DNA of 64,000 bases from Planococcus versutus (lineage in GTDB: Bacteria > Bacillota > Bacilli > Bacillales_A > Planococcaceae). The notes under the pieces are model-generated. The model saw only the letters and a list, made by a program, of their open reading frames with translations, did no database searches and was not told the origin of the DNA. Position 1 is the stretch's first letter. Each line of letters begins with the position of its first letter. This document shows positions 52,273 through 61,856 of the stretch, piece by piece. The position numbers were made by a program, and so were the translations under genes. The stretch lies in NCBI RefSeq assembly GCF_001186155.3, contig NZ_CP016540.2, forward strand, positions 2,520,001 to 2,584,000, written 5' to 3'.

Positions 52273-53265
52273 ATGAAAAAACTATTTTTTACGCTACTAA
52301 CAGCCGGATCATTGCTATTTGCTAACTCAACTGCAGACGTACAAGCTTCTCAACCTATTCAATCCCAAACCGCTTCATCATATGAAACAACCGATTCAAC
52401 TGTGGTTCAAGTGGCTGCAAGCAAAGCTACTAAGAAATCAGGTACGTTCAAAATGAAATACAACTCAAATGTTCGCGCTGATGCGGGCACACGCAACAAA
52501 ATTGTCACAATGGCTAAAAAAGGGTCTGTGGCGAAAGCGTCTTACCAAAAGAAAGTCGGCAAATCGACTTGGTACAAAGTATCGGTTAACGGCAAATCCG
52601 GTTGGGTGCTTAGCACATTGCTAACAGCGACTTCCGCTAAGAAAACATCGGTTAAACAACTGGCTTCAAGTAAAGCAACTAAGAAATCAGGTACGTTTAA
52701 AACAAAGTACAACTCAAATGTTCGTTCTGATGCAGGTACGAAAAACAAAGTTGTGACTATGGCTAAAAAAGGATCGATCGCTACTGCCACTCACCAAAAG
52801 AAAGTTGGCGGCACGACTTGGTACAAAGTAAAAGTTAACGGCAAAACGGGCTGGATTTCAGCTTCATTGCTAACGGCAACTACAGTGAAAAAAGCATCTG
52901 TTAAAAAAGCTTCTACTTCTTCTGTTGTTTCAGAAGCATTGTCATTACAAGGCATTCCTTACAAATTTGGCGGCACGACACGCGCTGGGTTTGACTGCAG
53001 TGGATTTGTGCAATACGCTTACAACCAAGCTGGTAAGAATGTGTCACGTACAACTGGTTCACAGTATGCTGAAACGTATAAAGTTAGCAGCCCACAACCA
53101 GGCGACTTGGTCTTCTTCGCAAACACGTACAAAGCTGGCATCTCGCACGTTGGAATTTACATTGGCAACAACCAATTTGTCCATTCAGGCGGATCTAAAG
53201 CAGAAGTGAAAAGCATGAACGACCCGTACTGGGGCAAGAAATTCCACAGCTACAAGCGCTACTAA
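52273..53265 (+). CDS. Secreted SH3b-NlpC/P60 peptidoglycan endopeptidase
   Basis: 330 residues. Signal peptide (about 1-27, LFFTLLTAGSLLFANS), two near-identical bacterial SH3 domains (about 55-115 and 132-195; each with YNSNVR-DAGT, WYKVxVNGKxGW), and a C-terminal NlpC/P60 domain with catalytic Cys in FDCSGFVQYAYN, His in ISHVGIYIGN and a third polar residue in VHSGG. A D,L-endopeptidase for cell-wall turnover. The ATG at 52273 is 11 nt after GGAGG; an upstream TTG frame is not signal-like. The two SH3 copies share long DNA identity, suggesting a recent internal duplication. Confidence 0.93.
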   Translation: MKKLFFTLLTAGSLLFANSTADVQASQPIQSQTASSYETTDSTVVQVAASKATKKSGTFKMKYNSNVRADAGTRNKIVTMAKKGSVAKASYQKKVGKSTWYKVSVNGKSGWVLSTLLTATSAKKTSVKQLASSKATKKSGTFKTKYNSNVRSDAGTKNKVVTMAKKGSIATATHQKKVGGTTWYKVKVNGKTGWISASLLTATTVKKASVKKASTSSVVSEALSLQGIPYKFGGTTRAGFDCSGFVQYAYNQAGKNVSRTTGSQYAETYKVSSPQPGDLVFFANTYKAGISHVGIYIGNNQFVHSGGSKAEVKSMNDPYWGKKFHSYKRY

Positions 53266-53282
53266 TCCCATCTTGAATTCCA

Positions 53283-53336
53283 AAAGGGCGACCCGAAAGT
53301 TTGCTAATAGCAGATTTTTGCCGGTCCCCTTTTTTG
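53283..53336 (+). terminator. Terminator after the NlpC/P60 gene
   Basis: AAAAGGG-GACC ... GGTCCCCTTTTTT about 18 bp after the stop. Long loop, good T-run. Confidence 0.65.
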
Positions 53337-53349
53337 TTTGTCATTTTTT

Positions 53350-53800
53350 ATTGGGCTTCGAAATCGCTGCAGGTGGACGCTTTCGGGCCCGCAGTAGGTG
53401 GGTCATGCATATCTAGGCTAGGTAGTTTTAACTGAAAAAGGAGAGTAGGTTCATAGAAATCACTACAGGTGGACGCTTTCCTGCGGGCTTGCGCCGAACT
53501 AACTCGGGCTCTGGCCCGAGTGGATTTCGACACTTCGCTTTCCCGCGGGAGTCGCCACCTTCCGCTCTTTCTTATGGTTTTCAGCTTAATAGGTGTTGAG
53601 TGGCGTTTATGCTTTTCAAAGTTGATGAATGGGTGATAGAGAGTGAGTTGTGTTTTTCACTTGCGAAAAACGGGCAACAGGACGTCGCGGTGCTAGCTGC
53701 CAAGGGCTGGCAGCGCTGAGCCTCCTCTTCGCAAGCTCCTGCGGGGTCTCATCACTCCGTTGTTCCGCGGGAGTCGCCACCTTCCGCTCTTTCTTATGGT
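53350..53800 (-). repeat. Cluster of partial inverted Q-type repeats
   Basis: Three blocks reading as reverse complements of Q: GCTGCAGGTGGACGCTTTCG (53365), the segment 53465-53575 with GGACGCTTTCCTGCGGGC, and 53665-53800 with CAGCGCTGAGCCTCCTC and GCAAGCTCCTGCGGGGTCTC. Two copies of a flank (GCCACCTTCCGCTCTTTC, TTATGGTTTTCAGC) repeat within it. 53801-54260 holds no gene that I can see. Confidence 0.8.
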
Positions 53801-54086
53801 TTTTAGCTTAATAGGAAGAGTGGCGTTTGTGTTTTTCACCGTTTATGAATGGGTGATTGATAGTGAGTTGTGCTTGTGCTTTGTTCTTGTGAAAAGTGGG
53901 CAACTTAAAGATTTAGATTTTGAGTTTCTTCTATAGAAAGTGTAAGTGTAAGTGTGGGCTAGTTAACAGAAATGTTGGTCTCTTTATCAGTACTCTACTC
54001 TTTTATATGGGTAAAGGGCCTGTAGCAGAGGCTTTTTGCGTGGTGAATAGTTTAATCTAGTTGTTATTCGCATTTCATCTTTCTTC

Positions 54087-54114
54087 GCTCACAGCGTCTT
54101 TGTGAGCTTTTTTT
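54087..54114 (+). terminator. Terminator-like hairpin without upstream gene
   Basis: GCTCAC, 9-nt loop, GTGAGC, then seven T on the plus strand. The nearest plus-strand gene ends 820 bp earlier, so a short unannotated transcript is possible. Confidence 0.4.
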
Positions 54115-54263
54115 GAGTTTTTATATAAAAACTGTCTGTTAGGGAAAGAATGTAAAATTACGTTAAGAGCAGACTCTTTCGCTCTATCTATAAAATGGAA
54201 ACATGTGCACAACTGGCATTCTATTCTAGAAGCACTCTCTTACCTATCCTTACTAACTTAAGA

Positions 54264-54385
54264 TGTCGATTTTCTTCGCCGAGCCGCGTCCTCGGGCTAG
54301 GCGAAGTACTGAGACGAGTGTTTTTCTCGGCTTAGTGTGGGAGCCATGCCCAAAGCGGTCGAAAGCGGTTTTTAGAACTTTATTA
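54264..54385 (-). repeat. Degenerate inverted copy of palindromic repeat P
   Basis: The reverse complement reads CGCTTTGG, GGCTCCCACACTAAGCCGAG, CTCGTCTCAGTACTTCGCC, in the order of P1. Stem bases differ from P1 but the arms still partly pair. Confidence 0.6.
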
Positions 54386-54400
54386 AAATATTCACCCGCA

Positions 54401-54428
54401 AAAAAACAGGCTCTCACAAGAGCCTGCT
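54401..54428 (-). terminator. Terminator of the HtrA-like protease gene
   Basis: On the minus strand CAGGCTCT, loop TGTG, AGAGCCTG, followed by seven T. Begins directly after the stop at 54431. Confidence 0.92.
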
Positions 54429-54430
54429 CT

Positions 54431-55576
54431 TTATTGATTTATCATGTCTTCGATTTGGTAGTCACCGTACTGATTGATGGTGACTGTATAGACGCCTTGA
54501 TGCGTGACACTTGATGACGTGTCGTTCTTTTCATCTTGGTAAGTGAGTTCGGCATCTGCTTCGATGGTGGCGCTGGTTTCATTGATATCAATGGCATTGA
54601 TGGTTGTTTCGATGGTTTCGTAAGTGCGATCTGGTTGAGTGTATTCTTCGTCCATTTCGCTCGCTTTGGTTTCGGCTTTGCTACTCGGTGCGACGTATGG
54701 TGAGTAGTCGGAAGCAATTTCGTCGTTGAATGTATACGGAAGCATTTCGAAATAATCGGTGATGAAATTTGCTAATAGGTCTTCTTCAAAATAAGGATCT
54801 CGGATGTCTTGTAAGATGATTTCCTGTTCTTCGGTAACGAGCGGGTTGTTGATCCACTCGATTAGTTGCTCCCAGATGGTATACATGGGAATAGCGTAGC
54901 CGGATTCTGGTTTTTCTTGCAAAATGATGGAATTGATGCCAAGAATTTTCCCTGTGTTGGCAGAAATGAGTGGTCCACCGCTTGAGCCTTGTGCGATTTC
55001 AGCGGTCATTTCGTATAACTCGGTGTATTCGTATTCGTCCGAGAACTCGATGTTGGTGGCGGCGATTTCACCCGTGGTTACGGTATTGCTTTCGTCGTTG
55101 GGACTGCCAATTGCGATAACCGGCGTACCCACATCGACGGGTTCCATTTCTATTTCTAATGGCTCTTTGCCAGCTAACCGATCTACGCGAACTATGGCCA
55201 AATCTTCGGTTTCTGACATGCCGATGACCACGCCATTAAATTCTTGGCCGTCGCTGTTTTTAACGGTGATAAACGACCCGTCCAACACGACGTGTGCATT
55301 GGTTAAAATGTCCCCTTTGTTGTTGATGAGAAAGCCCGATCCTTGTTCAAGATCGGTGTACAACGTGTAGGCTTGCGTTTTTGCCTGGGCGACGATGGCT
55401 TCTAGTTGAGTCTCTGCTACTGTTTCTTCAGAGGCTGCACTTGATGGCGATGTCGCATTATTGTCTGGACTGAGGAACCAATAAAGTCCCCAAGCAACGA
55501 CTACCAGTAGGAGCACTGTTAACACGGCGATGATTTGATTGGTTTTTGTAATTTTGGCTGTTGTTTTTGGGGTCAT
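54431..55576 (-). CDS. Membrane-anchored HtrA/DegP-like trypsin-type serine protease
   Basis: About 381 residues. N-terminal membrane helix (IIAVLTVLLLVVVAWGLYWF), extracellular trypsin-like domain with His in LTNAHVVLDGS, Asp in EDLAIVRVDRL and Ser in AEIAQGSSGGPLIS. No PDZ domain follows; instead there is an approximately 120-residue C-terminal beta-rich domain (TINAIDINETSATIEADAEL). Probably surface protein quality control or processing. Start choice between ATG 55576 (MTPKTT) and a GTG at 55591 is uncertain; neither has a strong ribosome binding site. Monocistronic. Confidence 0.88.
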   Translation of the reverse strand: MTPKTTAKITKTNQIIAVLTVLLLVVVAWGLYWFLSPDNNATSPSSAASEETVAETQLEAIVAQAKTQAYTLYTDLEQGSGFLINNKGDILTNAHVVLDGSFITVKNSDGQEFNGVVIGMSETEDLAIVRVDRLAGKEPLEIEMEPVDVGTPVIAIGSPNDESNTVTTGEIAATNIEFSDEYEYTELYEMTAEIAQGSSGGPLISANTGKILGINSIILQEKPESGYAIPMYTIWEQLIEWINNPLVTEEQEIILQDIRDPYFEEDLLANFITDYFEMLPYTFNDEIASDYSPYVAPSSKAETKASEMDEEYTQPDRTYETIETTINAIDINETSATIEADAELTYQDEKNDTSSSVTHQGVYTVTINQYGDYQIEDMINQ

Positions 55577-55744
55577 TGCACATCCACTCACTTTTTTTAT
55601 GTCATTGGGTTTGGGTGTTGAAAAGCATTTTTTTTGAAGGTAAGTCTTTTTCTCTTATTATATACATATGTGAAACTAAAAGTTGAAAGAAATTTTAGTT
55701 TGGGTGGAGGGAATTTTTGGAGAGTGGTGATAGTTAGAAGACGG

Positions 55745-55990
55745 CTTTAGAAGTCGCCTTCGAGCGGGATGGATAGTCAGGTTCTAGAAGTCGCTTCGGG
55801 CGCTTTGGAGTGGACTCCCACAATAAGACGAGCAGCTGAGATACGCTGCTCGTCTTATTGCTTCGCTCACTCCTTTTACGCGCCGAAGCTAGGGATTGCT
55901 GTGATACTTAGTCATATTATGAGTTCTGATAGAAAAATTTTTTGGGGGTTCTACAAACGCTTGGCGCAGTGGAACACGCGCCTTCGCTTT
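55745..55990 (+). repeat. Palindromic repeat P3
   Basis: AGTCGCTTCGGGCGCTTTGG, inner hairpin CAATAAGACGAGCAGC / GCTGCTCGTCTTATTG, and outer GCGCCGAAGCT. The tail GATTGCTGTGATACTTAGTC and CTACAAACGCTTGGCG match P4 better than P1. Confidence 0.9.
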
Positions 55991-56117
55991 TGGAATGAAA
56001 AATTACAGCGTTGTGGTTATACCCGGGTGTTCGCTTTTTATACATAAATCACGAGATGTCAGGCATTCAAAATTATGCTCCACAAGGAGTAGCCCACTCT
56101 CTCACTACTAAAACTAA

Positions 56118-56370
56118 AACCTTTAGAAAGAGCGAAAGGTGGCGACTCCCGCGGAACAACGGAGTGATGAGACCCCGCAGGAGCTTGCGACGAGGAGGCT
56201 CAACGCTGCGTCCGCAGGAAAGCGTCCACCTGTAGCGATTTCTGTGAACCTAAGATTTTTTTTACTACTATGCAAGCCCTTGGCAGCTAGCACCGCGACG
56301 TCCTGTCATACTAGCTGCATAACCTGCATTTTGCGTGACCGAAAGCGTCCACTTGCAGCGATTTCGCTTT
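56118..56370 (+). repeat. GC-rich repeat Q4
   Basis: AAAGAGCGAAAGGTGGCGAC through GAGACCCCGCAGGAGCTTGC, GGAAAGCGTCCACCTGTAGC, then one 129-bp-type unit (CTTGGCAGCTAGCACCGCGA). Preceded by ACTACTAAAACTAAAACC as in Q1 and Q5. Confidence 0.85.
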
Positions 56371-56380
56371 TATTCCAATA

Positions 56381-56420
56381 AAACAAGCAAGCAATCCACT
56401 TTCTGACTGCTTGCTTGTTC
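56381..56420 (-). terminator. Terminator of the first S8-SLH protease gene
   Basis: ACAAGCAAGCA / TGCTTGCTTGT stem with T-rich sequence downstream on the minus strand, just past the stop at 56424. The same design is found after the second protease gene. Confidence 0.8.
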
Positions 56421-56423
56421 GGT

Positions 56424-59400
56424 TTATTTCAGTAGCTTCATTTTGTCGAGGGCGCGGTAAAGCACGGCTGCGGTTTCGCCTCTTGTGATATTGGCTTTCG
56501 GATCGAAGATGTTGCCTTCGCGTCCGGTGATCAAGCCAAGTGCGTAGGCTTGTGACACAGCTGTTTCTGCGTAAGGACTGATATTCGAACTGTCCGCGAA
56601 TTGATGCGTTGTGTCTAAGTCTTCGAGCAATTGAGCTTGCTGGTATTCGACTGCACGTATCATCATCACTGCTGTGTCTTGGCGAGAAATCGGCGCTTTT
56701 GGATCGAACGTATTTTTCGTCATTCCGAAAACGATGCCTGCACGCGCAGCGGCTTCAATTTCTAGTGAAGCCCATGTTTGGCTTGGTCCCGCGTCTTTGA
56801 AACGGCCTTCGGATTCTTTTAATGGCAATTTGAGTGTGCGCACGAGCAAGGCTGCAAATTCAGCACGTGTCAGTTGGGCTTGTGGGGCAAAAAGAAGAGC
56901 GGTTTTTCCTTTGATGATGTTTTGTGAAGCCAACACTTCAATTTGTTTTTTTGCCCAATGTGATTGAATGTCTGTAAATGCTGGGTTTGCTTTTTTCATC
57001 AAGGTAAATGGTTTTTTTGTGACGTTGCCGGCTGCATCCACAACTTTCAAAGTGAATTCGTGATCTCCTGGATCTTGAACCGGAACGTTGATGGTGATGT
57101 CTTTACTGAATGCGACTTCGCCATAAGGCTCACTCAAGTCATGGCTGTATACTTCACTGTCGGTCAAGTAGACTTTGATGGCGTCCATATTGTCTTTGAC
57201 GTTGAATTTAACTGTTGCCGTGTCTTTAGTGGCTTCTAGTATGTCGGGCGCTTGTAAAATCTTCAATGTGGCAGGACTTGTGTCGATTAGTACTTGACTG
57301 CGCACTTCAAGCGCATTACCCGCTTCGTCTATTGCTTTGACAACAATATCGTGGCGGCCATCTTCCATTATCAACCTATGTTCGAAAAATCGACCGTCAA
57401 AGCGAAGTGCTTTTTCTTTGTTTACTGTGACAGAAGTGATGCGAGATGCATCTTCCACACTCCCGAATACTTGTACATTCTTGTTACTCAGTACTTCAAG
57501 AAGCATGGGTGAGAAAATGGAAATGGCTGGTTTTTGCGTATCAACGACAGCTCCTGTCAAAGGCACCATGGTTCTATTGTCCGCAGTGTCATAGAAAACA
57601 GCTGTTAACTCATCGCTTTTTTTGAGGTCATTTAGCAATACGTAAAGTGCTGTGCTTGGTGCCAACGTTTCGCTTTCATACGTTTCTGGATCGTCCGTTA
57701 TCGAGGCACCGTTCAACCAAATTTCCCAACGGTCTGTTCCACTGCCACTTGCATTGTCTTTAAAATTTGTGACGGTCACTGTCTTACCTTTTAGGCTTGC
57801 TTTTGCAGTAGGCGCTACAGTATCGACTAAGATGGGTAGTGCTAGCGACTGCCATTCGGCATTTGGATAATCGATGACAGCGCGCAGTTGAATTTGGTAC
57901 TTGCCGTCTTTGACTGCTTTGCCGAGCACTTCCCCGTTCCACTCATTCAACAAGTCGTAATAATAAGCAAACGAGTCATTGAAATTTTTCACTAAATTTT
58001 TTCCGGTTTGTAACGTTCGCAGTTTCTTGCCTTTTTCATCTAGTACATTAACCTCCATTTTTTTGGCATTGCGCAGCAATGAAAACACCGGAATCACTGA
58101 CTCACGACTGCCATCGCCGTTGGGTGAAAAAGCAAAACGCGCTGGAACAAAGCCTTGCTGATGGCTGCCTCCGTTGATGATTAAGCCAAATTCGTCCGTT
58201 AAGAATGTCGAAGCGTAAAACGTTCCAGGGTCCCACGCCACATCGTCAAAAATAGACGCTTTGTCCCATTTTCCATTAAAACCGAAATACGGAACAACGA
58301 GCGGCGTGTTGCCAGTGACGTCTACTTTGGGATCTGTCAGCGTGATAAATCCATCAATGAAAAACCCATTGGTGAAAGCCGCAAATTCTGGACGTCCTGT
58401 TAATGTCGAGGCATCGATGGTGACGCTAATTTTCGTTACACCATTTGCTGGCACTGTCACAGTTTTAGGTGAGTTGATGTTGACAAGGTTTGTCACGACT
58501 GTCGCACCTGATAGATTGGGATCGGTGACGTTTGTTTTGCGTTCTTTGTGTTTGGTAACTGCATCTGCTTGAACATCGACTTTTACGGCATACGTCGCTG
58601 CTTTGTTTGAGAAGTTTTTGGCTTGCAATGTCATTGTGATTTTGTTGTTTTTTATTTCTTTTAACGCTATTTTGGCGTCGCCGCTCGTTTGGTCTGTCAA
58701 CATGACATTGGTTGATAACGCATCATGCAGTTGCATCAGACCCGCTCCTTGACGACGTGGCGACACGTATTGCCCTTTTTTGAATTCAACTGGATTGGCT
58801 GTGTTCAACAGTATATTTTTTGCGAACGTTACACGGTCTCTGCCATCTAGTCCCAGTTCTTTAACTCGTTGGAACATCAACGCGGCACCACCTGCTACAT
58901 GCGGTGCTGCCATCGATGTCCCACTCATCAAGCCGTAGCCGTTATTGTTTAGTGTGGAGAAGATATTGCCACCCGGCGCTGTGAGTTCTGGCTTAAAATC
59001 CAAATTGGGTGTAGGGCCCCAAGAGGTAAATTCGCTCATTTTGCCGGCATTTGAATTGGGTGTATCGAGCTTTTCTCCATCAAAGACGACCGTTACTTTT
59101 TTGCCTGCCTGTAATCCTGCCTTCATAGCAAGGCCATCTTTTTGCAGTGTCGACAAGTACGGAATTGTTAGAAATGGATCGTATTCCATGTTGACCGGAC
59201 CTGCAACGTTATTGTAAATAATGACACCGGCAGCACCCGCGGCTTCAGCCTCATATGCTGCGTCGATAAAAGGAACAGCTCCTCGCACAATCAATGCAAA
59301 TTTCCCGTTTACTTCTTTCCCTACAAAATCTTGAGGACGTCCTTGCCCCGCGTCTACGATTTGATAAGATTCATTGAGCACGGGCTTTACGTTGTTTGCT

Positions 59401-60632
59401 GGCAAGTAAATTGCGCGTCCCGCTTTTACGTTATTTAAGTTGTATACAAAGCTGTCCGCTGTAATGATGTCGTTTTCAAATGAAGCCACACCTAGCGAAT
59501 CAACTGCCAGTCCCGGCGTCTCAATCAAGCCATAATCTTGATTTTCCGCGAATGGTGCTAAGTAGCCAGCGCCTAGTTTGTCTTCGTTGCCAGCAGAAAT
59601 CGCGACCAATACTCCATTATTTGTGGCACGTTCTACTGCTTGTTGCTCGGGGTTTGCTGGATCTACAAATCCTGCTGTTGCCCCAAATGACAAATTGATA
59701 ACGTCTGCGTCTAATTTGATAGCATCATCCATAGCTTTAATGTAAATATCGCCAAAAGTTGTTGCTGCATAAGCATCGTTGCCGAATACTTTTAACGCTA
59801 ATAATTGTGCTTCAGGAGCAACACCTTTAATGCCGCCTTTTTCTTCGTTGCCATTGGCGCCAATCGTTCCTGCTACGTGCATGCCGTGCATCGACGCACT
59901 TGGTGCCACGTCACGAATTTCCGTATTGGCGTCCATGTAGTTATAGCCGAACGGTACTTTTGATGTGAAAAACGCACCTTTTTCAATGGTTTGACTCGAA
60001 ACAACTGCTTCGACTTGCGCTTTTGTTAGTGCGGCTGTCTTGTTGTTGCTCAACACCATATCTCGGTGTCCTGGATCAATTCCTGTGTCAATAACTCCAA
60101 TGATCATGCCTTCCCCTTTAAAGCCATAGTCGCGCCAAGCTTGTTGCGCTTGAACCAACTTTTTAGAATGTTTCATCAGCGGCTTTACTTCAGGCCGTTT
60201 GTACTCTGTCGCTTCGTATATGGCTTTGACGTTCGGCAGCTCAGCAATTTTAGCCACTTGTCGCGCTTCGACTTCTGCTGAGAAACCGTTGAATACTGCT
60301 GTGAAGGTTTGGAGATAGTTGATTTTTGGTGCCACTTTGGCGATGGCCGCTTGAACAGATTGTTGCTCTTCGGTGGCAGCGGCTTCCATTTGCGTCTTTT
60401 GTTTTTTGGATAGCTCTTTGTAGAGAATTCCTTTTTCAGTAGCGGCTTCAATTGTTGGCTCATCCGTTAGTTCGATGATGACCCGCACTTTCTCTTTTGG
60501 TGTTTGTGGCTTTAACAGTGTTTCTGTTAGTTTTCCTGTCGGATTGATCGCTCCCGACGCGTTGGTGCTTGTAAAACCGGTAAAACTGCTTACTAGTAAC
60601 AACAAGCATAACCAGACACAAAACTTCTTCAT
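56424..60632 (-). CDS. Cell-surface subtilisin (S8, Vpr-like) with SLH anchor, 1402 aa
   Basis: Large exported protease. Signal peptide (1-26), I9 propeptide (about 47-145), S8 catalytic domain with Asp in GVIDTGIDPGHRDM, His in HGMHVAGTIG and Ser in MSGTSMAAPHVAGG, interrupted by a PA domain (about 405-500, VNGKFALIVRGAVPFIDAAY). Then Fn3-like and Ig-like domains (about 640-1200) and three SLH repeats at the C-terminus (FTDIQSHWAKKQIEVLASQ; FKDAGPSQTWASLEIEAAAR; FADSSNISPYAETAVSQA). SLH binding to pyruvylated wall polymer would hold it on the cell surface. Homologous to the next gene (61857-64000) over the C-terminal half. All catalytic residues are present. Confidence 0.94.
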   Translation of the reverse strand: MKKFCVWLCLLLLVSSFTGFTSTNASGAINPTGKLTETLLKPQTPKEKVRVIIELTDEPTIEAATEKGILYKELSKKQKTQMEAAATEEQQSVQAAIAKVAPKINYLQTFTAVFNGFSAEVEARQVAKIAELPNVKAIYEATEYKRPEVKPLMKHSKKLVQAQQAWRDYGFKGEGMIIGVIDTGIDPGHRDMVLSNNKTAALTKAQVEAVVSSQTIEKGAFFTSKVPFGYNYMDANTEIRDVAPSASMHGMHVAGTIGANGNEEKGGIKGVAPEAQLLALKVFGNDAYAATTFGDIYIKAMDDAIKLDADVINLSFGATAGFVDPANPEQQAVERATNNGVLVAISAGNEDKLGAGYLAPFAENQDYGLIETPGLAVDSLGVASFENDIITADSFVYNLNNVKAGRAIYLPANNVKPVLNESYQIVDAGQGRPQDFVGKEVNGKFALIVRGAVPFIDAAYEAEAAGAAGVIIYNNVAGPVNMEYDPFLTIPYLSTLQKDGLAMKAGLQAGKKVTVVFDGEKLDTPNSNAGKMSEFTSWGPTPNLDFKPELTAPGGNIFSTLNNNGYGLMSGTSMAAPHVAGGAALMFQRVKELGLDGRDRVTFAKNILLNTANPVEFKKGQYVSPRRQGAGLMQLHDALSTNVMLTDQTSGDAKIALKEIKNNKITMTLQAKNFSNKAATYAVKVDVQADAVTKHKERKTNVTDPNLSGATVVTNLVNINSPKTVTVPANGVTKISVTIDASTLTGRPEFAAFTNGFFIDGFITLTDPKVDVTGNTPLVVPYFGFNGKWDKASIFDDVAWDPGTFYASTFLTDEFGLIINGGSHQQGFVPARFAFSPNGDGSRESVIPVFSLLRNAKKMEVNVLDEKGKKLRTLQTGKNLVKNFNDSFAYYYDLLNEWNGEVLGKAVKDGKYQIQLRAVIDYPNAEWQSLALPILVDTVAPTAKASLKGKTVTVTNFKDNASGSGTDRWEIWLNGASITDDPETYESETLAPSTALYVLLNDLKKSDELTAVFYDTADNRTMVPLTGAVVDTQKPAISIFSPMLLEVLSNKNVQVFGSVEDASRITSVTVNKEKALRFDGRFFEHRLIMEDGRHDIVVKAIDEAGNALEVRSQVLIDTSPATLKILQAPDILEATKDTATVKFNVKDNMDAIKVYLTDSEVYSHDLSEPYGEVAFSKDITINVPVQDPGDHEFTLKVVDAAGNVTKKPFTLMKKANPAFTDIQSHWAKKQIEVLASQNIIKGKTALLFAPQAQLTRAEFAALLVRTLKLPLKESEGRFKDAGPSQTWASLEIEAAARAGIVFGMTKNTFDPKAPISRQDTAVMMIRAVEYQQAQLLEDLDTTHQFADSSNISPYAETAVSQAYALGLITGREGNIFDPKANITRGETAAVLYRALDKMKLLK

Positions 60633-60775
60633 GCGTGCTCCCCCTCTTATATTAACTAAATTTTCAGATAATAATATTAGCTCTATTTTTCCAGTATATT
60701 AACGAAAAGTCCATGGTTCCAAAGATACTGTTTTATGGATTTCTTGAGGTATTTGAAAAATTGGAATGGTTTTAG

Positions 60776-61060
60776 AAGTTGTCTCTGAATGGGGGACTTT
60801 TTGGGAGTGGGTTAGCGGATTTTAGAAGTCGCTTCGGGCGCTTTGGCAGAGGAGCGGGTTCTAGAGATCGCTTCGGGCGCTTTGGAGTGGACTCCCGCGC
60901 TAAGACTCGCAGCCGAGGGACGCTGCGGGTCTTAGTGCTCCGCTCACTCCTTTTACGCGCCGAAGCTAGGGATTGCTGTGATACTTAGTCATATTATGAG
61001 TTCTGATAGAAAGATTTTTTAGGGGTTCTACAAACACTTAGCGCAGTGGAACACGCGCCT
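60776..61060 (+). repeat. Palindromic repeat P4
   Basis: Same plan as P1-P3, but the inner hairpin reads GCGCTAAGACTCGCAGC / GCTGCGGGTCTTAGTGC (60897-60938): both arms have changed together. A partial extra left segment (60795-60850) precedes it, and another partial copy (CTAAGCCGGG / CCTCGGCTGAG) lies at 61115-61180. Confidence 0.85.
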
Positions 61061-61439
61061 TCGCTTAAGTTTCTTTTGAGAGAGTAGTGGGAGCTGTTAT
61101 GTGGGATGAGAAGTCGCCTTCGAGCGCTTTGGAGTGGGCTCTCGCGCTAAGCCGGGCGCGCCTCGGCTGAGTATGGATTGACCGGATGCGTCTATAAATT
61201 GGTTGAAATAGATAGATGGAGAGATATTCTGAAGTCGCTTGGCGGCGATGGGACACGCGCCTTCGCTTCTAGAATGAAAAATTACAACGTTGTGGTTTCA
61301 CCCGGGTGTTTTGTGTTTTAACCCGGGTGTTTGCTTTTTATACCCAGGTGTTCGCTTTTTATACATAAATCACGAGATGTCAGTCATTCAAAATTATGCT
61401 CCACAAGGAGTAGCCTACTCTCCCACTACTAAAACTAAA

Positions 61440-61745
61440 ACCTTTAGAAAGAGCGAAAGGTGCGACTCCCGCGGGAAAGCGAAGTGTCGAACTAACTCGG
61501 GCCAGAGCCCGAGTTAGTTCGACGCAAGTCCTTGGCAGCTAGCACCGCGACGTCCTGTCGCGCTAGCTGCATAACCCGCCTCCTGCGGGCCCGAAAGCGT
61601 CCGCCTGCAGCGATTTCTGTGAACCTAAGATTTTTTTTACTACTATGCAAGCCCTTGGCAGCTAGCATCGCGACGTCCTGTCGCGCTAGCTGCATGACCC
61701 GCCTCCTGCGGGCCCGAAAGCGTCCACCTGCAGCGATTTCTGAAC
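61440..61745 (+). repeat. GC-rich repeat Q5 with two tandem units
   Basis: AAAGAGCGAAAGGTGCGACT, a perfect dyad AACTCGGGCCAGAGCCCGAGTT (61494-61515), then two CTTGGCAGCTAGC ... GGGCCCGAAAGCGTCC units about 126 bp apart, each ending GATTTCTG. Three short tandem CCCGGGTGTT segments lie upstream near 61300-61355. Confidence 0.85.
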
Positions 61746-61770
61746 CTCCTCCTCTTTCGTTCCAACACAA

Positions 61771-61816
61771 AAACAAGCCAGCAATCAACTTTCTGATTGC
61801 TGGCTTGTTCGGTTTT
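61771..61816 (-). terminator. Terminator of the second S8-SLH protease gene
   Basis: ACAAGCCAGCAATC, 8-nt loop, GATTGCTGGCTTGT, with TTTTTGTG downstream on the minus strand, 40 bp past the stop. Confidence 0.85.
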
Positions 61817-61856
61817 TAGAAGAACTTTTGACTTTTCTTCTAGTGTACAGCGTGTT

